A stretch of DNA of 64,000 nucleotides from Streptomyces sp. V1I1 (GTDB taxonomy: Bacteria; Actinomycetota; Actinomycetes; Streptomycetales; Streptomycetaceae). Below are positions 18,099 to 26,247 of the stretch, one piece after another (position 1 is the stretch's first letter; the number at the start of each line of letters is the position of its first letter). A model generated the notes under the pieces. The model had not been told where the DNA came from. It searched no databases and worked only from the letters and a program-made list of their open reading frames with translations. The position numbers and the translations under genes are program-made. The stretch lies in the NCBI RefSeq assembly GCF_030817355.1, contig NZ_JAUSZH010000001.1:7477001-7541000 (forward strand). Direction: 5' to 3'.

Positions 18099-18958
18099 TT
18101 CCCGCTGCATTCGACTACGCGCGGCCGCAGACGGTCGACGAGGCGGTACTTGCGCTGGCGGACGGCGGCGACGAGGCGAAGGTCCTGGCCGGCGGTCAGA
18201 GCCTGATCCCCATCCTGCGTCTGCGGCTCGCCTTCCCCGAACTGCTGGTCGACGTCGGCCGGATCCCCGAACTGCGCGGGGTGCGCGAGGACGCCGCCGC
18301 CGGTTCGCTCGTGATCGGGGCCATGACCACACATCACGACGTCATCCACGACCCGCTGGTGCGCCGCCACGCAGGGCTGCTGGCCGCGGCGGCCGAGACG
18401 GTCGCCGACCCCGCCGTACGGCACCGCGGCACGCTCGGCGGCTCCCTCTCGCACGCCGACCCGGCAGGTGATCTGCCGGCGGTGCTGCTCGCCCTCGACG
18501 GCGAGCTGGTGGCCGCCGGGCCGCAGGGCCGGCGCACCATCCCGGCTGCCGAGTTCTTCACCGACTACCTCCAGACCGCGCTGCGGCCGGACGAACTGCT
18601 GGTCGAGGTCCGCGTACCGAAGACGGAGAACTGGGGATTCCACTACGAGAAGTTCAACCTGTCCGCCCAGGCCTGGGCGGTCGTCGGCGTGGCGGCGCTG
18701 GTGCGGCGCGACGACGGCCACCTCGCCGAGTCCCGTATCGGCCTGACCAACATGGGCACGACCCCCCTGCGGGCGAGTGCCACCGAAGAGGCGCTCGCCG
18801 GGGCCGACGCCGACCCGGCGGCGGTGGCACGGGCCGCCGAAGCGGCAGCGGAAGGCACCCGTCCGGCGTCCGACCTGTCGGCGTCGCGCGAGTACCGCGA
18901 ACACCTCGCTCGGGTGCTCACCCGGCGAGCGGTACTGGCCGCGGCCGGGATGGAGTGA
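18095..18958 (+). CDS. coxM: Molybdenum hydroxylase FAD subunit, CoxM-like
   Basis: A 287-aa FAD-binding subunit. KVLAGGQSLIP (the AGGQSL pyrophosphate loop) and RHRGTLGGSLSHADPAGD (the TLGG..A..DPA..D segment) are the two FAD-binding signatures of the CODH/xanthine dehydrogenase medium subunit. It accepts electrons from the Fe-S subunit and passes them to an acceptor. ATGA overlap with the coxL gene. The gene order small-large-medium differs from the M-S-L order of form I cox operons and is common for form II. Confidence 0.92.
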
Positions 18959-19842
18959 CAGGTGTGACGGACGGGCCGGACGAGTTGCGAGCAAGACTGG
19001 AGAAGACCGGCTATCTCGTCGACGACGGTCTCGCCATCGCCTGCTTCCTGGCCCTGAAACTGCACCGGCCGATCTTCTGCGAGGGTGATGCGGGCGTGGG
19101 CAAGACGGCGCTCGCCTCCGCTCTCGCGCAGGTTCTCGACGCACCCCTGATCCGCCTCCAGTGCTACGAGGGCATCGACGCCTCCCAGGCCCTGTACGAC
19201 TGGGACTTCCCGCGCCAGCTGCTGCATCTGCGGGCCGCCGAAGCGGCCGGGATCACCGACGCGGACCGGCTGGAGAGCGAGCTGTACAGCAGACGGTTCC
19301 TCATCGCGCGGCCGCTGCTGCAGGCGCTGGAGACCCAGCCGTCGGTGCTGCTCGTCGACGAAGTCGACCGCGCCGACGACGAGTTCGAGGCCTTTCTGCT
19401 CGAGCTGCTCTCCGAGTACACCGTCACCGTCCCCGAGCTGGGCACCCTGCGGGCCCAGTCGCCGCCCGTCGTCGTACTCACCTCCAACCGCACCCGCGAG
19501 GTCCACGACGCACTGAAGCGGCGCTGCCTGTACCACTGGTTCGACCACCCGGGCTTCGAACGCGAACTCGCGATCGTCCGCAGGCGCCAGCCCCAGGTGA
19601 CCGAACGGCTCGCCGCACAGGTGACCGCCGTCGTGCAGACACTGCGCACGCAGGACCTGCTCAAGCCGCCCGGTGTGGCCGAGACCATCGACTGGGCCGA
19701 GGCCCTCGACGCGCTCGGCGCGACAGAACTCGACGCGGAGCTGGCCGTCGCGACGCTCGGCTCGGTGCTCAAATACCGCGAGGACGCGGAACGGGCCCGG
19801 TCTCTCGACCTGACCGCGGTCCTCGCCGCCCGGGGAGCGTGA
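18955..19842 (+). CDS. coxD: MoxR-type AAA+ ATPase, CoxD-like
   Basis: A 295-aa AAA+ ATPase. Walker A is GDAGVGKT (residues 44-51) and Walker B VLLVDEVDRAD. SNRTREVHDALKRRCLYHW is the sensor 1/arginine-finger region typical of MoxR proteins. With the VWA protein that follows it forms a chaperone pair that inserts sulfur or matures the molybdenum centre in CODH-type enzymes (known for CoxD/CoxE). The GTG at 18955 overlaps the coxM stop (GTGA); a GTG three codons later is possible. Confidence 0.9.
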   Translation: MTGVTDGPDELRARLEKTGYLVDDGLAIACFLALKLHRPIFCEGDAGVGKTALASALAQVLDAPLIRLQCYEGIDASQALYDWDFPRQLLHLRAAEAAGITDADRLESELYSRRFLIARPLLQALETQPSVLLVDEVDRADDEFEAFLLELLSEYTVTVPELGTLRAQSPPVVVLTSNRTREVHDALKRRCLYHWFDHPGFERELAIVRRRQPQVTERLAAQVTAVVQTLRTQDLLKPPGVAETIDWAEALDALGATELDAELAVATLGSVLKYREDAERARSLDLTAVLAARGA

Positions 19843-19846
19843 CGCC

Positions 19847-21001
19847 ATGCCCGCGGCACCAGCGGTGGACGCGACGGCGGTCCTCGTCGGATTCGCCCGG
19901 GCACTGCGCGAGGCCGGCCTCCCCACGGGCCCTGACCGCGTGCAGACCTTCCTGCGCGCGCTCGACATCCTCGGGGCCGAGCGCCGCTCCGACGTCTACT
20001 GGACGGGCCGGCTCACCCTGTGCGGCAGTCAGGACGACTTGGAGCGGTACGAGCGCGTGTTCGCGGCGTACTTCGCGCAGCAACAGCGGCCCCCCGACCG
20101 GGCGCGCCGCGTCCCGGCCCCGGGGCCTGTGCTCCGCGTGCCGGTCGCCGAGGCCCGCCCGCCTCTCGAAGCAGGGGAAGAAAGGGCCGGGGGGCCGCCC
20201 GCGGCCGCCCTTGCGAGCTCCGCGGAAGTCCTGCGCCACCGCGACATGGCCGAGTTGTCCGCGGCCGAGCGCGCGCATCTGCGCCGGCTGCTCGCGGCGT
20301 TCTCGCTGAGCGGTGAGCCGCGCCGCACTCCCCGGCTGCGACCGGCCCGGCGCGGCGGCGTCGATCCGCGGCGCACCGTAAGGGAGTTGCTGCGCCGCGG
20401 CGGAGAGCCCGCGCGGCTGCGCCACCGCGCCCCCGCCACCAAGCCGCGCCGCGTCGTGCTGCTGCTGGACGTGAGCGGCTCGATGGACCCGTACGCGGAC
20501 GCCCTGCTGCGCTTCGCGCATGCCGCGGCGCACGGCTCGCCGTCCGGTAGCTCTGCCCGTACGCGCACCGAGGTGTTCACCATCGGCACCCGGCTGACCT
20601 GCGTGACCCGCGAAATGGCGCACCGCGATCCGGACGCGGCGCTGGCCGCTGTCGCGTCGGCGGTGCCCGACTGGAGCGGAGGCACCCGGCTCGGCGAGAT
20701 GCTCCGCGGATTCCTCGACCGGTGGGGGCAGCGGGGCACCGCCCGCGGAGCGGTGGTCGTCGTGCTGTCCGACGGGTGGGAGCGCTCGGACCCGGCGCTG
20801 CTCGCGGCCCAGATGCGGCGGCTGCACCGACTGGCCCACCGGGTGGTGTGGGCCAACCCGCGCAAGGCGCGCCCCGGATACGAGCCGCTGGCGGCCGGAA
20901 TGGCCGCGGCGCTGCCCCACGTGGACGCGTTCGTCGAGGGGCACAGCCTGGGCGCACTGGAGCGCCTGGCGGCAGTGGTGAGAGGTGCGGCCGATGCGTG
21001 A
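19847..21001 (+). CDS. coxE: VWA domain protein, CoxE-like
   Basis: A 384-aa protein. The N-terminal half is charged and partly low in complexity. The C-terminal half is a von Willebrand A domain whose MIDAS motif is DVSGSM (Asp at residue 208), with SGGTRLGE and the acidic VVLSDGWERSD later in the fold. It is the partner of the MoxR ATPase in maturing the molybdenum enzyme. It starts 4 nt after the ATPase stop and its end overlaps the XdhC gene by 8 nt. Confidence 0.9.
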   Translation: MPAAPAVDATAVLVGFARALREAGLPTGPDRVQTFLRALDILGAERRSDVYWTGRLTLCGSQDDLERYERVFAAYFAQQQRPPDRARRVPAPGPVLRVPVAEARPPLEAGEERAGGPPAAALASSAEVLRHRDMAELSAAERAHLRRLLAAFSLSGEPRRTPRLRPARRGGVDPRRTVRELLRRGGEPARLRHRAPATKPRRVVLLLDVSGSMDPYADALLRFAHAAAHGSPSGSSARTRTEVFTIGTRLTCVTREMAHRDPDAALAAVASAVPDWSGGTRLGEMLRGFLDRWGQRGTARGAVVVVLSDGWERSDPALLAAQMRRLHRLAHRVVWANPRKARPGYEPLAAGMAAALPHVDAFVEGHSLGALERLAAVVRGAADA

Positions 21002-22106
21002 GATCCTCCCGGCGCTGAGCCGCTGGTACGCCTCCGGAAGCCCGTTCGGGCTCGCCACCGTCGTCGCGGTCAGCCGCAGTGCGCCGCGCGGCCCCGGTGC
21101 GGCGATGGCGGTGGGCCCGGACGACCAGGTCGTGGGCAGCGTCTCCGGCGGCTGCGTGGAGGGCGCGGTGTTCGACCTCGCCAAGGACGTCGTCGAGACC
21201 GGTCGGGCGCAGTTGCAGACCTTCGGCTACAGCGACGAGGACGCGTTCGCCGTCGGGCTCACCTGCGGCGGCGAGATCACCGTCCTCGTACGCTCCGTCT
21301 CGGCCGTGGCCGACGGCTCGTTCGGCGAGGTCGCGGCGTCGGTAGCCGAGCACCGCCCGGTCGTGGTGGCGACCGTGATCGACGGCCCCGCCCCGCTCGG
21401 CGCCGTACTCGCCGTCTGGCCGGACGCGGTTTCCGGCTCGCTCGGATCGGCCGGCCTCGACGCCGCGGTCACCGCCGACGCGCGCGGCGAGCTGGCGCAG
21501 GGGGCGACAGGCCGGCGTCACTACGGCCCGCACGGCGAACGGCGCGAGGACGACGTCACCGTGTTCCTCCAGTCCTTCGCCCCGCCGCCGCGGATGCTTG
21601 TGTTCGGCGCGATCGACTTCGCCGCCGCGGTGGTCCGGATCGGCGCGTTCCTCGGCTACCGGGTCACCGTGTGCGACGCGCGCCCGGTCTTCGCCGACCC
21701 CCGCCGCTTCCCGGACGGGATCGAGGTGGTGGTCGACTGGCCGCACCGGTATCTGGGGGGCACCGAAGTCGACGACAAGACCGCGATCTGCGTGCTCACC
21801 CACGACCCGAAGTTCGACGTCCCGCTGCTCGAAGTGGCCCTGAGCACCCCGGCCGCGTACATCGGTGTGATGGGCAGCCGCCGTACGCACGAGGACCGGT
21901 TGGCGCGCCTGCGGGCGAACGGAGTCGACGCAGCCGAGCTGGAGCGGCTGCGCTCGCCCATCGGCCTCGACCTCGGCGCCCGTACTCCCGAGGAGGTGGC
22001 GGTCTCGATCGCGGCGGAGATCGTCGCGCTGCGCTGGGGCGGCAGTGGCAGCCCGCTGGCACAAACAGCCGGAGCGATCCACCGGGCCCCTCTGAAGCCG
22101 GTGTGA
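20994..22106 (+). CDS. XdhC/CoxF family maturation protein
   Basis: A 370-aa protein of the XdhC/CoxI family. The N-terminal domain has GSVSGGCVEGAV (with the conserved Cys). The C-terminal Rossmann-like domain begins LVFGAIDFAAAVV and contains GVMGSRRTHEDRL. These proteins bind or sulfurate the molybdenum cofactor before its insertion. The ATG at 20994 is preferred to a GTG at 20985 because AGAGG lies eight bases upstream; it overlaps the VWA gene by 8 nt. The fused N- and C-domains are the full-length form, not a short XdhC. Confidence 0.9.
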   Translation: MREILPALSRWYASGSPFGLATVVAVSRSAPRGPGAAMAVGPDDQVVGSVSGGCVEGAVFDLAKDVVETGRAQLQTFGYSDEDAFAVGLTCGGEITVLVRSVSAVADGSFGEVAASVAEHRPVVVATVIDGPAPLGAVLAVWPDAVSGSLGSAGLDAAVTADARGELAQGATGRRHYGPHGERREDDVTVFLQSFAPPPRMLVFGAIDFAAAVVRIGAFLGYRVTVCDARPVFADPRRFPDGIEVVVDWPHRYLGGTEVDDKTAICVLTHDPKFDVPLLEVALSTPAAYIGVMGSRRTHEDRLARLRANGVDAAELERLRSPIGLDLGARTPEEVAVSIAAEIVALRWGGSGSPLAQTAGAIHRAPLKPV

Positions 22107-22116
22107 GGAGAAGACC

Positions 22117-22794
22117 ATGGAGCTGCAACACCAGTTCACCGTCCCTGTCCCGCTCGGCGAGGCGTGGCGGGTGCTGCTCGACATCGAGCGGATCGCCCCC
22201 TGCATGCCGGGCGCCACCGTGGAAGGCTTCGACGGCGAGCACATCATGGGCAGGGTGAAGGTGAAGGTCGGCCCGATCACCGTGACCTACCTCGGCACCG
22301 CCACCTTCGAGGAGATGAACGAGTCGGCGCACCGGATCGTCCTGACCGCGCACGGCAAGGAAGTTCGCGGGCAAGGCACCGCGCGAGCCACCGTCACCGG
22401 AACACTGGCCGAAGGCGACGGTGGTACGGCGGTCACGGTCGTCACCGATCTGACGATCACCGGACGGCCCGCCCAGTTCGGCCGCGGGGTCATGGCCGAT
22501 GTGGGCGACAAACTCGTCGGCCAGTTCGCCGACTGTGTGTCACGGCAGTTGGCGAGCGGCGAGCCGTCTGCGAGCGCGCCCGCCGGCGCCGGGGAGGGCG
22601 CAGCCACCCGCCCCGACCGTGCCGAGGCCGGCAGTGCCGAGCCTGCCGTGTTCGGCCGCACCGGCTGGTACGAGGCCGAGCCGATCGACCTCCTGCGCAC
22701 TGCGGGTGTCCCGGTCGCCAAGCGCGCGGCGGTAGTTCTTGTGGTGGCCGCACTAGCCGCCCTGACGGTCATCCTCATCCGCAGAAAACGGTGA
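22117..22794 (+). CDS. coxG: CoxG-type SRPBCC protein with C-terminal membrane anchor
   Basis: A 225-aa protein. The first 150 residues are a CoxG/SRPBCC domain (FTVPVPLGEAWRVLLDIERI, then APCMPGATVEGFDG and VKVKVGPITVTYLG), followed by a Pro/Ala linker and a C-terminal transmembrane helix (AAVVLVVAALAALTVILI) with RRKR after it, so the domain should lie on the cytoplasmic face. CoxG is reported to help recruit CO dehydrogenase to the membrane or to carry a quinone. AGGAG precedes the ATG. Last gene of the operon; 10 nt after the XdhC stop. Confidence 0.9.
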   Translation: MELQHQFTVPVPLGEAWRVLLDIERIAPCMPGATVEGFDGEHIMGRVKVKVGPITVTYLGTATFEEMNESAHRIVLTAHGKEVRGQGTARATVTGTLAEGDGGTAVTVVTDLTITGRPAQFGRGVMADVGDKLVGQFADCVSRQLASGEPSASAPAGAGEGAATRPDRAEAGSAEPAVFGRTGWYEAEPIDLLRTAGVPVAKRAAVVLVVAALAALTVILIRRKR

Positions 22795-22878
22795 CAGGCT
22801 CGGCGAGGAGGTCGTCGAGTTCCTGGAGACGGACGAGGCGCGGCGCAGGCGCTCCGCCCGAGTTGGCCGGTGGGTGCC

Positions 22879-22910
22879 TTGTCGTTGCGTAATCACGGCG
22901 TGACGATAAG
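22879..22910 (+). promoter_or_regulatory. Possible promoter of the fxs operon
   Basis: TTGTCG at 22879-22884 and GACGAT at 22902-22907 with a 17-nt spacer, about 40 nt before the precursor start. The -10 is poor; read-through from the cox operon 150 nt upstream is also possible. Confidence 0.3.
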
Positions 22911-22948
22911 AAGGCCGCCCGGAGCCGCACACCCGAGGAGACCCCCCT

Positions 22949-23128
22949 ATGGCCAGCGACGAGCAGCCGCCCGCGATTGTCTTCGGCGCCCTCGAGGACC
23001 ACAGCGGCACCCCGCTGGGACAGGTGCCGGAGGCGGCTCAGAACGCCGTGCTGGCGCGGGTGGGCTCGGCGCGCGGAGAGACGGCGTCCGCATTCCAGTC
23101 CTCCGGGTCCGCCCAGCCCTCGCCTTGA
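22949..23128 (+). CDS. fxsA: FxsA-like precursor peptide with C-terminal extension
   Basis: A 59-aa peptide, too short for most gene callers. GAGGAG is placed seven bases before the ATG. It begins MASDEQPPAIVFGALEDHSG and ends GETASAFQSSGSAQPSP. Two things identify it as the precursor of an FxSxx-COOH system: its place directly before an FxsB radical SAM gene, and the F-x-S motif FQSSG at residues 49-53. In the defining family the FxSxx motif is the very C-terminus. Here SAQPSP follows before the TGA, and no frameshift in the vicinity would restore a stop after FQSSG. It is either a variant class or a peptide that needs proteolytic trimming. No cysteine; low in lysine. Confidence 0.75.
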   Translation: MASDEQPPAIVFGALEDHSGTPLGQVPEAAQNAVLARVGSARGETASAFQSSGSAQPSP

Positions 23129-23152
23129 TCGACGGACAGGGGGAACGCTCAG

Positions 23153-25447
23153 GTGACGGCGGGGACGCGGCCATTCCGTCAGTTTGTGGTCAAAGTGCAC
23201 AGCAGGTGCGACCTGGCCTGCGACCACTGCTACGTCTACCAACACGCGGACCAGAGTTGGCGCGGCCGCCCGGTCACCATGCCGGATGAGATCTTCCGGC
23301 TCACCGCCGGCCGGATCGCCGAACACGCTGCCGTGCACGGCCTGTCCCGCGTGCATGTGGTGCTCCACGGCGGTGAGCCGCTGCTGGCCGGCCGTGAGCG
23401 GCTGCGCGGCTTCGCCCGCGAACTGCGCGGCGCGCTACGCGGGGTGAGCGGTCTCGACCTGCGCATGCAGACCAACGGGCTGCGGCTCGACGACGAGTTT
23501 TGCGCCATGCTGGCCGACGAGGGCATTGTCACCGGCATTTCGCTCGACGGCGACCGTATCTCCAACGACCGGCACCGGATCAGGGCCGATGGGGCCGGCA
23601 GCTACGACGACGTGGTGCGAGCCGTCCGCAGACTTGGAGCGCCCGCCCACCGGCGAGCCTTCGGCGGGCTGCTGTGCACGGTCGATGTGGAGAACGATCC
23701 GGTCGCGGTGTACCGGGCCCTGGTCGAACTCGACCCGCCGGGCATCGACTTCCTGCTGCCGCATGCCACTTGGGACCGGCCGCCGCCGCGCCCGCGGGGA
23801 GAGACGGACTACGCGGACTGGCTGATCGCTGTCCATGAGAGGTGGAGGGCCGACGGGAAGCCCGTACGGATCCGGATGTTCGAGTCGATCACCCGGCTCG
23901 CCAAGGGCGGCCTCAGCCTTACCGAGGCGCTGGGTCTGGGCAGTTCGGACCTGCTCGTCGTGGAGGCCGACGGCGCCATCGAACAGGCGGACTGGCTGAA
24001 GACCGTCGCCCACGGCGCTCCGGAAACAGGCTTCCATGTGGCGCGCGACCGCTTCGACGAAGCTGCCGCCCACCCCGGCATCCGGGCCCAGCGACAGGGC
24101 CTGGATGGACTGTCGGCCCAGTGCCGGGCGTGCCCGGTGGTGGCGGTGTGCGGCGGTGGACTGTACGGCCACCGCTTCCGGACCCCGGCCTCGACAACGG
24201 CCGGCGCTTTCGACAACCCCTCGGTGTACTGCACCGATCTGCTGAAACTGATCCAGTACGTGGAACGCGCCGATGACAGCGTTCCTTCGCACGGCCTGTG
24301 CCGGACGCACTTCGACGAGCTGGCCGGCGGCCATGGCTCAGCCGCAGCCGTCGGAGAGTTGGCCCAGGCGCAGAGCAGCCTGCGACGGGTGCTTCTCGCG
24401 GCCGCTCACCGGGCGGCTCCGCACCCGTCGGCGGCCTGGGAGTCGATCTTTGCACTGTCTCCCGCCGCCCTGGACGCGGTGCTGGCCGACCCCTATCTGC
24501 GGGTCTGGGCGCTGGAGGTCTGTGAGGGGGCGGATCCCGACCCGGGGCGGCCGGCCGAGATCGCCCTGGCCGCCGCTGTCCGGACGGGGGAGCGGCTGAG
24601 TCTGACGGTGCCACTGCGCGAAGGGGGCATACAACTTCCGGGACTGGGGCGGCTTTTGGTGAACAGTGGTGCTCATGAGCTGACGGTCTCCGCAGAGCAC
24701 GGCGGGATCACGGTCGAGGGCCGTCCGCTGACCGCCCTGCCGGACACCCTTGTCTGGGAGCCACTGCGATTCCTGGAGGCGGACGGGGCGCGGGTGGCGC
24801 TGGAGGACACCGATCCCTACCGGACCTGCTACCAGTCCGCGGTCCTGCCCCGGCTCACCGCCGCCGAATTCCACAGCTGGCAGGAGGCGTTCGGCAGCGC
24901 ATGGCAGATCATCCTGGCCGAATACCCCCGCTACGCCGACGGGCTCGCCGCCGGACTGCGCGTGGTGACCCCGCTCGGGGCCCCGGCCGTGAGCGAGACG
25001 TCCCGGCATGCGTTCGGCGCTGTCGGCATCGTACTGCCGCCTTCCGCCGATGACCTCGCCCTCCTGTTGATCCACGAGTTCCAGCACGTCAAGCTCGGTG
25101 CGCTGCAGGACATGTACGACCTGGTCGACGTGGAGCGCGGCCTGCACCGGGTCGCCTGGCGCGCGGACCTTCGGCCGCCCGACGCCGTGCTTCAGGGTGT
25201 CTACGCCCATCTCGCGGTGGCCGACGTCTGGCGGATCCGCGCCCGGCGCACCGCGCCCGTGTCAGAGCCCGGATCAGCGCCCGGATCAGGCACCGACGCC
25301 GCCGCCCGGCGGGCGTCGTACTGGCGTGACGCGGTGCTGGCCGCGCTGGACACGCTGGCCGACGCCGGGGCGGCCACCGGTGTGGGCGAGCGTCTCTTGG
25401 CGGGCATGCGGGCGACGACACAGGCAATCGACCGGTCGGCGCAATGA
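23153..25447 (+). CDS. fxsB: Radical SAM/SPASM enzyme FxsB fused to a HEXXH domain (FxsBH)
   Basis: A 764-aa bifunctional enzyme. The radical SAM cluster motif is C19, C23, C26 in SRCDLACDHCYVY. SPASM-type auxiliary-cluster cysteines follow at about 322-331 (QCRACPVVAVC) and 359 (VYCTD). The C-terminal ~300 residues form the peptide-modification extension with an intact H641-E-F-Q-H645 in LLIHEFQHVKLGALQD and a later GVYAHLAVADVW. Many FxsB fusions are annotated with an inactivated extension, but this HEXXH is complete. Related HEXXH proteins are, to my knowledge, 2-oxoglutarate-dependent peptide beta-hydroxylases. The enzyme should crosslink or otherwise modify the FxsA peptide. GTG start at 23153 with AGGGGGAA upstream, 24 nt after the precursor gene. 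Confidence 0.9.
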   Translation: MTAGTRPFRQFVVKVHSRCDLACDHCYVYQHADQSWRGRPVTMPDEIFRLTAGRIAEHAAVHGLSRVHVVLHGGEPLLAGRERLRGFARELRGALRGVSGLDLRMQTNGLRLDDEFCAMLADEGIVTGISLDGDRISNDRHRIRADGAGSYDDVVRAVRRLGAPAHRRAFGGLLCTVDVENDPVAVYRALVELDPPGIDFLLPHATWDRPPPRPRGETDYADWLIAVHERWRADGKPVRIRMFESITRLAKGGLSLTEALGLGSSDLLVVEADGAIEQADWLKTVAHGAPETGFHVARDRFDEAAAHPGIRAQRQGLDGLSAQCRACPVVAVCGGGLYGHRFRTPASTTAGAFDNPSVYCTDLLKLIQYVERADDSVPSHGLCRTHFDELAGGHGSAAAVGELAQAQSSLRRVLLAAAHRAAPHPSAAWESIFALSPAALDAVLADPYLRVWALEVCEGADPDPGRPAEIALAAAVRTGERLSLTVPLREGGIQLPGLGRLLVNSGAHELTVSAEHGGITVEGRPLTALPDTLVWEPLRFLEADGARVALEDTDPYRTCYQSAVLPRLTAAEFHSWQEAFGSAWQIILAEYPRYADGLAAGLRVVTPLGAPAVSETSRHAFGAVGIVLPPSADDLALLLIHEFQHVKLGALQDMYDLVDVERGLHRVAWRADLRPPDAVLQGVYAHLAVADVWRIRARRTAPVSEPGSAPGSGTDAAARRASYWRDAVLAALDTLADAGAATGVGERLLAGMRATTQAIDRSAQ

Positions 25448-25574
25448 TCTGTTGCCCTCAACCCCTAGTACCGGCAGGGGACTTCGCGCTCCAATGGATG
25501 CTCGGGCACCGGCCGCGCCGCCGGGGGCACCCTGTCGGCGGGCGGTCGGCAGTGATCACGGGGGAGGCGAGGCC

Positions 25575-26246
25575 ATGAGCCATCCGTTCTCCTCCTCGCC
25601 GCCGTTCGCGAGCTCCACAAGCCCCATGGGACAGGACCCGTACTTCTTTCTCAGCTACGCGCGTGTCCCCTCGACCGAGGAAGAACGGCGTGGAGAGCAC
25701 CCGGACCAGGATCTGGTCGACTTCCACCGGGAGCTGTGCCGCCACGTCATGCAACTGACCGACCACGACGGCACCCAGCCGCCCGGCTTCCTGGACCGGC
25801 GGATGGGCATCGGCGCCGACTGGGAGAAGAACCTCAAGCAGGCGCTGGCGACCTGTCAGGTCTTCGTACCCGTCTACACCAAGAGGTACTTCTCCCGGGA
25901 ATGGTGCGGCAAGGAGTGGGACGCCTTCGCACGGCGGCAGGCGGAGCAGCACCGGGCCCGGCCCTACACGGTCAATGCGATCGTCCCTGTTCTCTGGCTG
26001 AGTCCCGCACACCTGGATCTGCCCCCGGTCGCCGAGGCGGTCCAGTACACGCACCCGGACCTCGGACCGCCCTACCTGAAGATGGGCCTCTACGGGCTGC
26101 GCGAGGCGGGGTACTCGCTGCAGTACCGCAGGGCCGTCTGGGGAATCGCCCAGACGATCGTCAAAGTCGCCCAGCAGGCGCGCCTCGAGCCGTGCGACAT
26201 AGGGCTGTTCGACGACCTCCGGAACGTATTCGAGGAGGGACCGTAG
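25575..26246 (+). CDS. fxsC: TIR-like protein FxsC (first copy)
   Basis: A 223-aa TIR-like protein. PYFFLSYARVP is the first strand and box 1 of the TIR fold, VFVPVYTKRYFSREWCGKEW the central strand and the helix that in TIR NADases bears the catalytic glutamate (WCGKE here). IVPVLWLSP is the later strand. The last ~70 residues are the FxsC-type tail. A GGGGAGG run sets the ATG at 25575. It lies 127 nt after fxsB and one base before a second TIR-like gene. Whether it cleaves NAD or only signals by assembly is unknown, but the glutamate position is kept. Confidence 0.85.
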   Translation: MSHPFSSSPPFASSTSPMGQDPYFFLSYARVPSTEEERRGEHPDQDLVDFHRELCRHVMQLTDHDGTQPPGFLDRRMGIGADWEKNLKQALATCQVFVPVYTKRYFSREWCGKEWDAFARRQAEQHRARPYTVNAIVPVLWLSPAHLDLPPVAEAVQYTHPDLGPPYLKMGLYGLREAGYSLQYRRAVWGIAQTIVKVAQQARLEPCDIGLFDDLRNVFEEGP

Positions 26247-26247
26247 G

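Noticed and set aside
22775..22860. Minus-strand reading ending RLVRLQELDDLLAEPVTVFCG after coxG
   Set aside because: Looks protein-like, but it has no start, no ribosome site and no family I can name; it overlaps the coxG end.
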